Positions 24,645-36,406 of a stretch of DNA of 64,000 bases are shown here, piece after piece (the first letter of the stretch is position 1; each line of letters begins with the position of its first letter). A program made the position numbers and the translations under genes. The notes under the pieces are model-generated. The model was not told the DNA's origin and searched no databases. It worked only from the letters and a program-made list of their open reading frames with translations. Source of the DNA: Madurella fahalii (taxonomy: Eukaryota; Ascomycota; Sordariomycetes; Sordariales); NCBI GenBank assembly GCA_029876055.1, contig CM056875.1, forward strand, positions 1,798,001 to 1,862,000, given 5' to 3'.

Positions 24645-26399
24645 TCACCCATCCGGCTCAGTAATCCCCAGCCCAACCAACACAATTGTCGCCACATCCA
24701 TCACCACCACCAACAGCCAGAGCAACCACGCGATCCCCGCAGTCAGCCAATGGTTCTTCATATCCACCGTACCCGTCGCCGCTCCGTCCTCAGCGGGTAC
24801 ACCCATATACTTCGACCGCCCCGTATAGTAAATCAACGGGAACGTGATCGGAACCAGCGCGATCGCCAGCAGGTAGTTACAGGCCACCAGGGCGCGGGAC
24901 AAGCCGTCTTTCCCGACCGCGAGCGCGATGACCAGGGCGGGGACGATGGCGACGCACCGCGTGAGCAGGCGGCGCAGGAACGGCGACAGGCGGAGGTCGA
25001 GCGCGCCCTCCATGACGATCTGGCCCGCGATGGTCGAGACGACGCCGGCGCTGACGCCCGAGAAGAGCAGCGAGACGGCGAAGAGCACGGCCGCGGCGGG
25101 CGCGACGGCCGTGCGGAAGAGGTCGTACAGGTCGTACAGGTCGTACAGGTCGTACAGGTCGTCGCTCACTTCCTGCTCCACGCCGCCGCCGCCGCCGTCC
25201 GCGTCGTAGAAGGCCGTGCCCGCGATGATGACCAGCGCCGAGTTGACGAAGACGGCCACCACGAAGAGGGTCACGCAGAGCTCGGCGATCGAGTACCCCA
25301 GGCAGGAGCGGATGGCGCGCAAGGAGGGGCGGTACGGGCGGAGGCTAGAGGCGGAGCTGGCGGCGGAGTTGTCGTGGGGGTTGGCGGCGGTGGTGTTGCT
25401 GCTGGGGGCTAGGATGGCGCTGTGTTTGGCGTCGTAGTCGTAGAGGCGCGAGCGCGGCAGGGCGGTGCCGACGTACAGTGCGTGGGGCATCAGCGTGCCG
25501 CCGAGGATGGCGCACATCTCGTAGAGGCCCGTGTCGACGAAGACTTCGCGTGAGGGGACGAAGCCGCGGAAGACTTGGCCGACGGGGGCCGTCACCATGG
25601 AGAGGGCTACGCAGAGAGTGATGAAGACGGCTGCGACGAGGATGGAAACGAAGATCTCGAAGGCGCGGATCCGGCGGAGCTCGCCGGTCGGGGTGTAGAA
25701 GAGGAGGATGAGGAGCGTGTCGACGACGGATAGCACGCATGCTGCTGGGAGCGGGAGGCCGGGGATGAGAATGTTGAGGGCGATGGCTTGGCCGATGACT
25801 TGACCCAGATCGGTGGCTATGATGCTAGCTTCGGCGATCACGTAGATGATCAACTCGAACCATCTGGGAAGATAGTGGTGGTTGAGCTGGGCAAGGTCGA
25901 GGCCCGTGACAGTGCCCAGCTTAACACAGAGTGACTGGCAGTTTCTTATTAGCCTCTCCAGGGGTCTGCTGGGACACTGGTAGTACCTGGACGTAGATGG
26001 CAATGACGTTCGAGACCAGGATCATGAAAAGCAACCTATACTGGAACGAACTGCCAGACGCAATCGCCGTCTGATAGTTGTCTGGGTCAACATAGGCGAC
26101 GCTGATGATAGCGCCCGGGCCAAGGAATTTGAAGAATGTCCATATCTTGGACCCAACCGAGTCCGCGTCGGCCGGTGGAGGGGGGAACGGTGCCGGTAGA
26201 CAGGAGGCCGATGTCCGCTCTCCGGCCCTAGTCCGATCCAACCCCTAAGGTCGGCAACCCACCGCTGCTGGGCGGGTTCGCTGTGGACTGAGGGCGACAC
26301 CTCTGCGTGCATAACCTCCTTCTTGCCCACGTCAATATCGCGTGCCGCTGATGGGTGAGGCGTAGCCTCCCCGATGACAGGGTACACAGGGCTAGCCAT
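24645..26399 (-). CDS. NRAMP-family divalent metal transporter
   Basis: Proton-coupled Mn2+/Fe2+-type transporter of the SLC11/NRAMP family, predicted in a cell or vacuolar membrane. Exons 26399-26301, 26244-25987 and 25934-24645 on the minus strand give 548 residues and roughly 11 membrane segments. TM1 contains LGPGAIISVAYVDPDNY (75-91), where the family has DPGN. TM6 contains GTLMPHALYVGT (266-277) with the metal-binding Met. The join VQ-SLCVKLGTVTGLDLA across the second intron (52 nt, GCTAAT branch) matches the family exactly. The first intron (26300-26245) is my inference: its donor GTGTCG and branch site are weak, and the N-terminus is less certain. A four-fold LYD repeat lies in the loop near 379-390. 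Divergent from the exchanger gene. Confidence 0.92.
25122..25157 (-). repeat. Coding minisatellite, 9-bp unit x4 (Leu-Tyr-Asp)
   Basis: Four perfect copies of GTCGTACAG on the plus strand, read as Leu-Tyr-Asp in the NRAMP gene, plus a partial fifth unit. The unit is three codons, so copy changes keep the frame. Confidence 0.9.
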
Positions 26400-27797
26400 G
26401 TCTCTGATCCGACACGCGCCCGTGGTCCGGTTTCTCCGATCTTCATAGGTCGATACTCTCTCGACACTAGACTGACGAGGAGTTCCTGAGCGGTTACAGA
26501 TGCAAGCCAACACAAAGCACACAATCAGCGGGTTCAGGCCAGTTGCGGGGTATCGGGAACGGCCCGCCAATATATGAAGCAGTGGGAACCGTATGGTCCT
26601 GTGCCCATGGGGGGCGGCCGGCAGAGAGAAGATAGCGCATGGTGCTTCCATCCGATAGCCATGGCGGCCACATGTCGCGGGCGGAGGTGACCTCCTAGGA
26701 GAGCAATTCCGGCTGCCGCGTCTGGCGCGAGCGATATACCCTTGCGATTACAACCTCTATCACGAACGGGATGCTGCCGGCCCCGCGTCGAGCGGGGAGA
26801 CGCCGGAGGCGGGGAATACATGGGCGAGCCCCGGGCTAAGGGGTGCCATCTCCGTGATCAGGCCGGGACAGGACTGAAGTACTGCATGCGTAAAGAGTCA
26901 GCAGAGAAGAATGGCCGGGGCTGGTAACCAGTCACAAGTAACGAACCTAGCCAAACGTGGTCGGAATTATTGAGTGGTCAGCTCAGCACGACTGGCCGCC
27001 TGCGAGCTTCGATGCATTGGTCGTAGCTTGCAGATGCATTGACCGACGATGCAACCTTCCTGGGTATGCTGATGGCAGATGGTCTGCAATTCCCTGTCAG
27101 AATGCTAATTCCTTGAAATCGAGGGAAAACACAATGTTGCAAGTTTATTTTCCCGGATTTTGGGGGAGCAGAGGACCGAGGATGGGCGGGCTTGCAACTC
27201 GAGATGACTTAAAAAGACTTTGAAGCCTCATAAACCTTCCGTGACAGCGCTGATCGACACCCACAAACCCCCACGCGCTATGCAACGTAGTGAATTCTTT
27301 CGGTTGTCCCCGCGTACCACCAGCTGGTACGTACCTTGGTACTGTTACATGCCCGAACTCCGAAAAGGTGTCTATATCTTACAACCCTCGGGCTGAAACT
27401 CCTTTCTCGATTCTAGTCCGCCTGTCGAGTTTCTTTATTCAGGTAAAAATGAAAATGGAAAACAAGAAAAGAAAGGAAAATAGTCTGTGCAATCGTGTAT
27501 TACGGGACCAGGATTCGTACCAACTCTCGGTGCAGCACACCGAACAAGGGGCCTGCAGCTTCCTGATGCTAGTGGCGCCTTTATGCACCACATAAGCGTA
27601 AACCGCCTGTCCTGTCAGTTTTGGCGGTCAACTTGACTTTGATACTCGTCATCCGACTTTCCGATCAAAAGCTGAATCCACCGATTGGCAATGCTTGCCA
27701 ATAGATAGCCCGATCTGAGACAGCCCGAGTCCAGAGTGTGGCGGCCTTGGTTTTACAACCGTGGAGTTGTGGAACAAGACATTCAGAGTCGCCCACC
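26400..27797. other. Divergent intergenic region, NRAMP / exchanger
   Basis: 1.4 kb between start codons of two transporter genes. It contains a short inverted GGTACGTACCTTGGTACT-type sequence near 27325-27343 and a purine-rich run near 27445-27480. No gene is supported; shared regulation is possible but not shown. Confidence 0.5.
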
Positions 27798-29070
27798 ATG
27801 CCGAGTGCCGACATCCTTGTGTTTAACATCGCGTCTTTCATTGCTGGTCTGTTTCTCCTCGAATATGGCGCCGACAAGTTCGTGGATCACACAGCCATTG
27901 TCGCAAAGCGCCTCAATGTTTCGCCAACGCTCATTGGACTGCTCACTTGCGGTGCTGAGTGGGAGGAGGTATGTGATGTCTACTGCGTTGAACTTCAGAT
28001 GGGGTCGCTAACTGCGTTAGCTTATCGTGATTATCGTCGCCTTGAGCCAGAAGAACTCGAACCTGGCTCTTGGGAGCCTGGTTGGCTCGTCAATAGCCAA
28101 CATCCTTTCCTCGTTCTCATTAGGCCTCCTGTTCATCAAAAAAACCGAGTTCGACCGCAGCTCCAAGATTTACAGCAGCGTCCTCCTCGTAGTTACCTCG
28201 TTGTACCTGACTCTCCTCGCCACCTTCAAGTCGATTCCGATGTGGGTCGCAGGTTCGCTGCTGGTAGCGGCCTTTGTCATTTACATTGCATCCGTGGCAT
28301 CCCTCATCTACCGGGGCACTCTCACAGCTCCCGAGAGCGATTCAGATAGCGACAGTGACAGCGGGAGCGAGAGCGAGAGCGAGAGCGATGATTATGACAA
28401 CGACACCGGCGGTGACAGCGACAGCGATAGGGATATGAGTAACCCTGGCCACTCAGGGACCCGGAACTCTCTAGCGGACGAAGAAAGAGGCCATCAGCTC
28501 GGCCTGCTCAAGAAATCCAAGCCCAAGGAGAAGCAAGCCGTCAGAGTCAGAATGTCCAGCAAACCAAAGGTCATGCAACCAAAACGGAGCGTCCGCCTGG
28601 CGATGCCAATGCACCGCCACCTCCTCCACCTGACAGTCGGCGTCATCGCCCTGATACTGTCTAGCTACATTATCGCCCATAGCGCATCCACGATCGGCGC
28701 GGAGCTATCGCTGTCCGGGACTGTGGTCGGTACCACCATCGTGTCATTGGCGACTACCATCCCCGAGAAATTTGTTGCCGTCTTAGGAGGTGTCAGGCAT
28801 CAGCCGGAGATCCTGGTGGCTAATACCGTCGGGTCCAACATCTTTCTGTTTACGCTCTGTGGAGGGATTCTGTTTCTCTGTGGGGATGCCAGCGAGTTGG
28901 AACTCGACCTCAGTTTGTTTGAGATGTTGGTGACGTGGCTAGCCGCAGCGGTTATCCTTGGTATCGTTTTAGTAGGGGGGAGGAGGTGGATGGGTGGTGT
29001 GATGATTGCTCTTTATCTTGGGTTTTTGGTTACCGAGTTCGTGAACGGTCGTACGGTTGACGAGGACTGA
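27798..29070 (+). CDS. Cation/Ca2+ exchanger family (CaCA) membrane protein
   Basis: Exons 27798-27968 and 28021-29070 give 406 residues. Two inverted alpha repeats frame the ion site. Repeat 1 is near 50-90, with GAEWEE then LGSLVGSSIANIL. Repeat 2 is near 300-350, with TTIVSLATTIPEKFVAVLGG and NTVGSNIFLF. The acidic residue expected in each repeat is present, but in repeat 1 the usual Pro-Glu is Glu-Glu. About ten membrane segments are visible, with a Ser/Asp/Glu-rich cytosolic loop (about 160-200) between halves. The 52-nt intron has a GTATGT donor and GCTAAC branch; CCACCATG is a strong start context. The substrate (Ca2+, Na+/Ca2+ or another cation) cannot be read from sequence. Confidence 0.88.
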
Positions 29071-29816
29071 AAGTCCGCATAGGGCACGCAGTCGACACTT
29101 AGAAATTTGCGAAGTTACTGCTCTATCATCTTGGAACTCTGCTGTAAGCGATGGCGCGGTTAAGGTTGTCTGCATTAGAAGCTTGGTTTGGGCCATATTA
29201 TTTACATGATCAGAGAAGATGGGATAACAGATTTATGTGGCATCCTGGAGTGACTGCACAACCTATGCCAAGGCGTGCCGACACCAAAACTCCACCGCCA
29301 AACGGCACCTGACCACGGCTGTATTAGCGCGTTTTAGCGCCGAGTCAACCTTAAGAGCAGGGCAACCAATGGAATGACCAAGCGCAGTCACCTAAGGCTG
29401 GGGCATTCCGCGGCAGGCATCCGCTGCCGGCTTGGGCTAACCACGTCATCAATCGGCCACGGCAAGGCTTCCCTCGACACATGCATTTGGTTTCCTTCTC
29501 GCCATGCCTTGGGCCAAACCTCGATACTCTGTCCTGCTCTTACGCCTCTGTCTGCTGCGGCCTCGGATGGATTTGGCCATCGCCGGCGTTCCCTATGCAG
29601 CGCCATAATCAAGCCTTGAGACGAACGGTAAGCAGTTGCCGTGGCCTTTGACGCTAGGCAACAACCGCCCTCCTCAACAAATTCAGCCAACATTTCTCTT
29701 CACCATCGCAACCCTTCGTGGACGTTCGGGTGGATCCCACATCTCTCCTTTCATCTCGACCCCTCCGGCCTTCGTCAGTCACACTCTCCCTCTCGTCCTG
29801 CCAACAACTACCAATC
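29071..29816. other. Intergenic region, exchanger to DDHD gene
   Basis: 746 bp between tandem genes; short frames only. The last 100 bp are CT-rich, a likely promoter/leader for the next gene. Confidence 0.6.
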
Positions 29817-32800
29817 ATGACCTCCACCACCCCCCCGTCGTCCCCCGAAGCGCAGCACACATTCACGTCCCCGGCCTGTCGCCTTGCTCCCGTTACGGAA
29901 CCGCAGCCCATTAAAGGCCTTGAAGGCATCCCCCCGATCCGCGCCCAATTCTTTTACGCCTCCCCGATCCCCATCGACGATCCCCTCGCGGCAGCTACCA
30001 TAGGTGGCTCGGGCGACTCCAAGACCTCCAAACTCCCCCTCCGGCCCTTCTCCCCCGGAGACAACATTGCCCTGGAGAAGACATGGCTCGGGTTCGCCTC
30101 GGAGAGGGACAGGCGGAACCACACACACGCGAGCCGGAACCGGAGTCCCAGCCCGGGGCTGTCGAAGGAAAACGCGGAGAAACTGGGGGCAATTGTGAAT
30201 TTGTTGGCCGCGAAGCACAGGGAGAAGCATGATCGGGAAGGGGTTTCGCCGGCGGTGTTGGGTACGGCTGCATCGCCCGAGAATGGCGGCGTGCCGGTTT
30301 GCTGCGCCGAGCTGGCGATCGATGCGTCTGCGGAGCTGAGGAAGGAGTTTTGTGCGGTAACGAGGAGGAGGCAGCAGAGTTTGGACCATGACCGGGTGTT
30401 GGAGGGAGTCATGGCGCAGCTGGCGCGGTTGAGGGTGGAGGCGGAAGGGCCGAGGCCGGGGTCTGCAGCGGGGATAGCGTTGCCGTCGCCCTTGCCGTTG
30501 TCGCTGGGGACAAGCCCGGTGCCTGTGACGGGAAGTTTGGGCTCACGGCCGCCGCCAGTGTCTGCTACCGATGGGGGACCAACAGGAGGGCTTGCGTCTA
30601 GTCTTCCTGTCGGGGGTTTTATTCCGGCAAGGCCCCCGGTGCTGGATGATGGGATCTCTGGGAAGCCTTTTGTGCGGGTTGAACCGACGCCGAGGTCGAA
30701 TAGGTCGTCTGGGGTGGCAACGCCGGACGATAAGGGGCCAATGGCCGCGCTGAGGGGGAGGGCTAGAGCTGACAGTCGGGCATCTGCACGAGCGCCTGCC
30801 GAACGGCTGGAGGATTCAGTCGAGGTGCCTGTGGGTATCTCGAGGTTGCACATGGTCTCGCTGCCAGTGCTTCAGATGAAGCCCATTTACTGGTCACCAG
30901 TGAATGACATCTCGACTGTGTTGAGGGCTACATGGTTTTATAGGTGAGCATCTTTCTGGAACAGACCGAGAAAGCTATGGCTGACAATACTCTGTAGGGA
31001 TACCATGGTACCTGTGGATCCGCTGATTGCGAACCAGTTGGAGGCAGGCTATCGAGAACTGCGACCATGGACAGAAACTTGGGGTGATGAACTCCGGTCT
31101 GCCCTAGATGTGGGGCCGCTTGGGGAGGAGAAGATATCACACCGTCTGTGGCCCGAAGTTACAGACAAGCGGCCCAAACACAAAAACGGGTTACCCCCAG
31201 AACCACCAATATCCACAGATCCGTTCTGCGCTGCAAGATGTTTCCGCGGAGAGGCCGCTGCCGAAGGGACACTAGAGCCCGTCCATTCCGAACAAGATAC
31301 CGCACTGCCCCCGCCCGACTCCAGGACCTATTCCACCTACCACGTCATTTACAAGGATGGTTCCACTGCGTTTCTGCTAAAGCCCAGCCAGAAACCGTCG
31401 GCCTACTATGGAAGGAGACCGCTTTCGAAGATTATGAAGGGTATAACGGTGGGAATACCGGTCGTACGCGGATTTGACCGGGCTGCGTGGGAACGGGTGC
31501 ACGACAAGCGTGCCGCTTCGCGCACCAAAACCCCTGGTATCGGGGTTCAACCAGCAGAGTTGCGTGGGACGGCCGAACGCGGTGGCTGCCCTGGTTGCCA
31601 GCTCGACAAGGACCGCGGACAAGTTACCGATCTCATCCTGATTGCCCACGGTATTGGCCAGAAATTTGCCGAGCGCGTCGAGAGCTTCCACTTCACCCAC
31701 GCAGTTAATGCCTTCCGGAGAGCTGTCAATGTCGAGCTCGAGAGCCCAGTCGTCAAGGCAGTGCTCCGGCCGGATCAAAACGGCATTATGGTTCTGCCCG
31801 TGAACTGGCGTCATCTCCTGAGTTTCGAAGACGGAGGCCCTACTAGCGAAGAGAACAATGCTGAAAATGCGCACGAGAGTTTCACTCTGAAGGACATTGA
31901 GCCCAGCACAATACCTGCGGTGCGGAGCATGATCTCGGACGTCATGTTTGACATCCCCTTTTACATGTCTCATCACAAACCCAAGATGATAGCCGCCCTA
32001 GTCGGCGAAGCTAACCGCGTCTATCGGCTGTGGTGCCGGAACAACCCAGGCTTCGCCGAGAAAGGACGCGTACATCTGATCGGCCACTCTCTCGGCAGCG
32101 CTATGGCGATCGAAGTCCTCTCGAAGCAGCCGACGCGCGTCGAGCGTCTGGACCTCTCCAGACCCCTTCCGGGCACAAGCTTCTTCGAGTTTGACACCAC
32201 CAACCTCTTCCTGCTCGGCAGCCCAGCAGGTTTCTTCCTCCTCCTTGAGCGGGGCAGCCTTATCCCGCGCCGCGGGAGACACAAACCCGACGCGGACCCT
32301 GCGGATACGGTGGCGAAGGACATAGTTGGCGAAGTAGGCACGTTTGGCTGTCTCGCCGTCGACAACATCTACAATATCCTTGCCAAAGAGGATCCCATCG
32401 CCTACTTGTTGAATGGCACCATCGACCCCGTGTACGCGGCAAGTTTGAAGACGGCTTACGTCCCCAGTATCAGCACCTCCTTTCTTAAATCCGTCGGTGA
32501 CGCAATGCGAAGTATGGCTGGCGTCGGGCCCGCGCCGGCAAATCCTGCCTCGCTTACCATGGGTCATCATGCAGCGAAGAAACCGTCTGTTATCCGCCTA
32601 CCATCGCAGCTTGAACTAGAGGTACATGATTTCACAAGGGAAGAGGTGGCGGAGAAGAAGGCGTTCTTGTTGAACGACAATGGGCAGATTGATTATTTCC
32701 TCAGGTCCAGGGGCGGTCCGCTAGAGATTCAATATCTGAATATGCTCAGCGCACATTCTAGTTACTGGACAAACCTGGATTTGATTCGGTTCTTGTGTGT

Positions 32801-32894
32801 CGAGGTGGGGAGAGTCCCCGGCAGACATCATACGCTTGCCTCGATGAGGGCTGTGAAGGCGAAGGGACGATTCGTGGGGCATGTTGGGAGGTAG
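29817..32894 (+). CDS. DDHD-domain phospholipase (phosphatidic-acid-preferring PLA1 type)
   Basis: Predicted intracellular phospholipase of the PA-PLA1/DDHD family, the family of yeast YOR022C. Exons 29817-30943 and 30998-32894 give 1007 residues; the 54-nt intron has a GCTGAC branch. The first 340 residues are mostly Pro/Ser/Gly-rich and disordered, then a WWE-like segment begins around PIYWSPVNDISTVLRATWFY (about 356-375). The lipase core shows LILIAHGIGQKF near 597 and the nucleophile elbow HLIGHSLGS (Ser about 740). The DDHD region follows from TTNLFLLGSPAGFF (about 778) through EDPIAYLLNG to YLNMLSAHSSYW near 950, supplying the expected Asp and His. No transmembrane segment is seen. GTG codons upstream are in frame, but the ATG at 29817 is the first proper start. 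Confidence 0.93.
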
Positions 32895-35885
32895 TGCTCC
32901 ACATCGGGAGCTTTACACAGGGTTTGGGATGGGGTTTGGATCAGCACGGCGTTTGTTAGGATCTGGGTCTGGCGATGTCTACAAGCATGGTGCTTTTCTA
33001 CAAGGACTGGCTTTTGAGATCTTACTGCTGCATATGGTGTTGGCATTCTAGATGGCGAGTCTGAGAAAATCATGGACAGATACCCGTTGGGACAGATGGA
33101 GCAGCGATTAGGAGCTGGCAGTGCAGCATTATCCTGTGTGGGCTGGCTCGAGCTTAACGCAGCGGCATGGAGAGACAGAGTCTCTCTGTAGGTCGGTCGT
33201 TACAGGCCACCGCGCAGCAGCACGCTACAGACAGCCCGCCTACGACCCGGGAAGCCTTGGTGGCAAACTACCGACAGTCGAGTCCGCCTTGTCTCACGCG
33301 AGCTGCGACCTCGCTGCTCCTTGGCTCACTCTTCATGAAACATTCTAGGCAGTGTCTGTTCTGATGCGTCCTTCCTTCTTCGGCGAGGATACTTTGGATT
33401 GGAGCATGGGTCACAGATTCGAGGTTTGTAGGCAAGCGGAACGTCGACTAGGCACGACAGAGGGGGGAAAGGAGTGGCAAAACAAGGATTGTACGCGTCC
33501 CGGCCGGTAACTCTTGAGCAATCCTTCCGGGACTTGGCTGTCTTGTTCACTCGACTCTGTGGCAGACTGAAGTTGCTTGGAGTGCTCCCCTCCAACTTTG
33601 TCCCTTGCCCCGTAACCTGCTGATACAGTGGTGTTTAGATAGGGGTCTAGACACGGCAGGGGCAGGCAGTTCTCCGGGCGATATTGGAAGCACGGTTCAT
33701 TTGGCTGTCTCCTAGACTGATACCGTGCCGCACACCCATCTCTGTCACGTTTGCGCTTCACACTCTCCGTGCCTGCCTGGATACCGGGAAGCACACCCCT
33801 CTCTGCAACCCTTCGGCGTTCTGATCCTCACGGATGCCGAGCACATCGCGTTACTAATCCCACTTCCTCAGCCAAGTAAGCATGACCGCACCCACTCCGC
33901 TTGGCTCTGCGTGGGAAGTAGTGCCTGGGGCACACCCAAGCCTTTCCACCTTCCCCCTCCGGCTCGAAACCAAGCCACATATCAGTACCGGCCACTAAGC
34001 GCAGCCGCCACAGCGGTGCGCTAGAGGTCAAGGAAAAGGATACTATAGCATGCCAGAAGAATTAATCGACCAAGGAGGCTTCCTTACCAACCAGGAACCC
34101 ATCCCTGCGGCCGGTAATACGCTGGAGAGACAACCCGAAGCACGATGAAGAAACTGGCACCCTACCTCCACAGAGGGAGTGAAAATAAACAACACGATCA
34201 TTAGGGAAACAACGTACTGGAACGGTGAGCCGCCCTCCCTCTACCTTGGTGTCTATGGTGGGATGTAGTGTAACAAACTAAATGCTCCTTCCCTTCGCCC
34301 CCGTCCATCACCTCCGGCGGCGGACCGGTAACCCCACGGGGAACAGGCGTCGTCGATTCCAGCGTAACATGGCATATCGTAACATGATGGAATAAGCCGT
34401 CCAGCGAATGAGAACCCGGTGCGGAAAGAGCTCATTTACCCCTTGAGAACGGGGCGAGTAAGAGGAGTATAGGTGCTGTACCATGTAATAACTATTACAT
34501 TCACGACCAGCCCAGCCATTCTCGTACACGTTCACGTGGCCTCGACCGTTCGAACGGGGCACGCCGTCACCATACGCTCAATTAACTACGGATAGCTACC
34601 TCAGACGGGAAACGATATGGATAGAAGAAGCAAAGGTTAACGAGACGGAGCATACTCGTACGTTCTAGAACACGCCGAGGGCAACCTCACCCCGGGCTGG
34701 ACGGCCAGACACCCGGATTCCAGGCCCGGAGTGGCGGAAGGAATATCCCGTGTGACATCCTGTGCGAGAACCGAGACCAGAGCTTCATCCGCGTCGCGAC
34801 GTTCAGCGTCGTCTGGCCCGGCGACGAAAGCGATACTCCGGGGAGGATAATCACCGATAGAATGATGCATCAGATAACGAGACTGGAACAGTTGCCAGCG
34901 TCGTAGCGACGACGGCACCGTTTGACGCAGAGAACCTTCCGCTCCCGTTCGGCGGGGACGGGGAAAGCGGGATGGATCGCCCTAGAAACACAAAAGACCC
35001 CTGGCGAGCAGCCAGTCGCTCTTCCCTGATCATACACGGTACTACCCCGTAAGTCGCCGATACAACACAAACCTGATCCTTCACCGGTAGCCAAGCCTGC
35101 CAATCAAAGCCACCTCATGGCGTGCCTGGTCCATCGGCCATGACCTCACGCCCCTTTGCCGCCAACCCTGCCGGATCTGAGACGAGACACATGGGGACTT
35201 GGACGGGACCGGGGTTTTGGGGGCGGCATCTGCACCGCGCCGTATCATTCTTGATCCTTCCTTCAACCCAAAGCTGCTGCAACTGTGAGTGGCTAGAAAG
35301 TAGTATCTTGTAAGTTCGCCGGCCGACACTAGGCAGCGTCTGTTGTTGATAACAGCAATGAACCGATCAAGGCAATGTCCATCCCCTCCCCCCTCTCCTT
35401 CCACTGTGCCGCTTGACTACCGTCGGACAACTCCAAGCGAAATGCCTGTAGTAGACGACACGCGGGGGAAATAGTTTGTACACAGAACGGCACAAGGCGC
35501 GGGAAAAGCGGAAAACGCCGTGGAGAAGCAGGAGGCACTGCTCTGGCCTTGCCTGGCCTTCCCAGCCCTGCCTTACTCTACGCTGCCCTGCCCTGCTATA
35601 TACCCTGTCTCATAGCATCCCGGGCCAACCATCGGAACCCCCGGCCATCACGTACCAAACATACCAATCAACCGCGCTTGTCCTCAAGCTTCTGCCTTGC
35701 TACCCGTCTTCCCGGGCTCCGAAACAGTGACAGATGGGCATGACGGGTCGTAGATCCATAACCGGGGGAGAGAGAGGGGAGGGGAAACCAGAGCAAGTTG
35801 AAGAACGCGAGCATTAGAACTACGCATCGTGTATCCAATTCCCCTGCCTGCATGAAATCCTTCCTGCGCATCCTCCAAAGTCACG

Positions 35886-35907
35886 CCACCACCACCACCA
35901 CCACCAT
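35886..35907. repeat. CAC trinucleotide repeat
   Basis: About seven ACC/CAC units in non-coding DNA. Confidence 0.8.
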
Positions 35908-36370
35908 ATCGCGGTTTATACCCACTCAACCCTTGCATTAGCAGTGTCACCTGTCGAAGTACGACGAAAGCCACAACCCTCCAGCCGGGGTGTTTGACAG
36001 CCCCCTCCCCCCTCCTCCCCCGGTAAATGGAGATGAAGAGGAGGGCATATACTTTTACGGTAATAAGTGGAAACATGGAGTTTACCTGTATCGAAGTCCA
36101 GCGTGGCGCGGGTTCTCCGACGACCTCTATTCGTGCAGTGTACGAAGATGGCAAGCACACGGCCCCCAACACGAAGCGTCAGGCCTTGGTTTCTCGAATC
36201 CTTCCAAAGGGAGAGCCCCCCTAGCCACCGACTTGCAGACCCTATGCTATACACTGTACAGCGGGCCAAACGGCAATCTAATAACATGATTTCATCTCTC
36301 CGTGCGTCCCAGAATACAAGGGGAACATTCAACATGCAGGTCAGACAGTAAGACGCAAACGACAGGAGAG

Positions 36371-36406
36371 GACATGACATGACCTGACCTGACCTGACCT
36401 GACATG
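36371..36406. repeat. GACCT/GACAT pentanucleotide array
   Basis: Seven consecutive 5-nt units: GACAT twice, GACCT four times, GACAT once. Non-coding. Confidence 0.85.
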
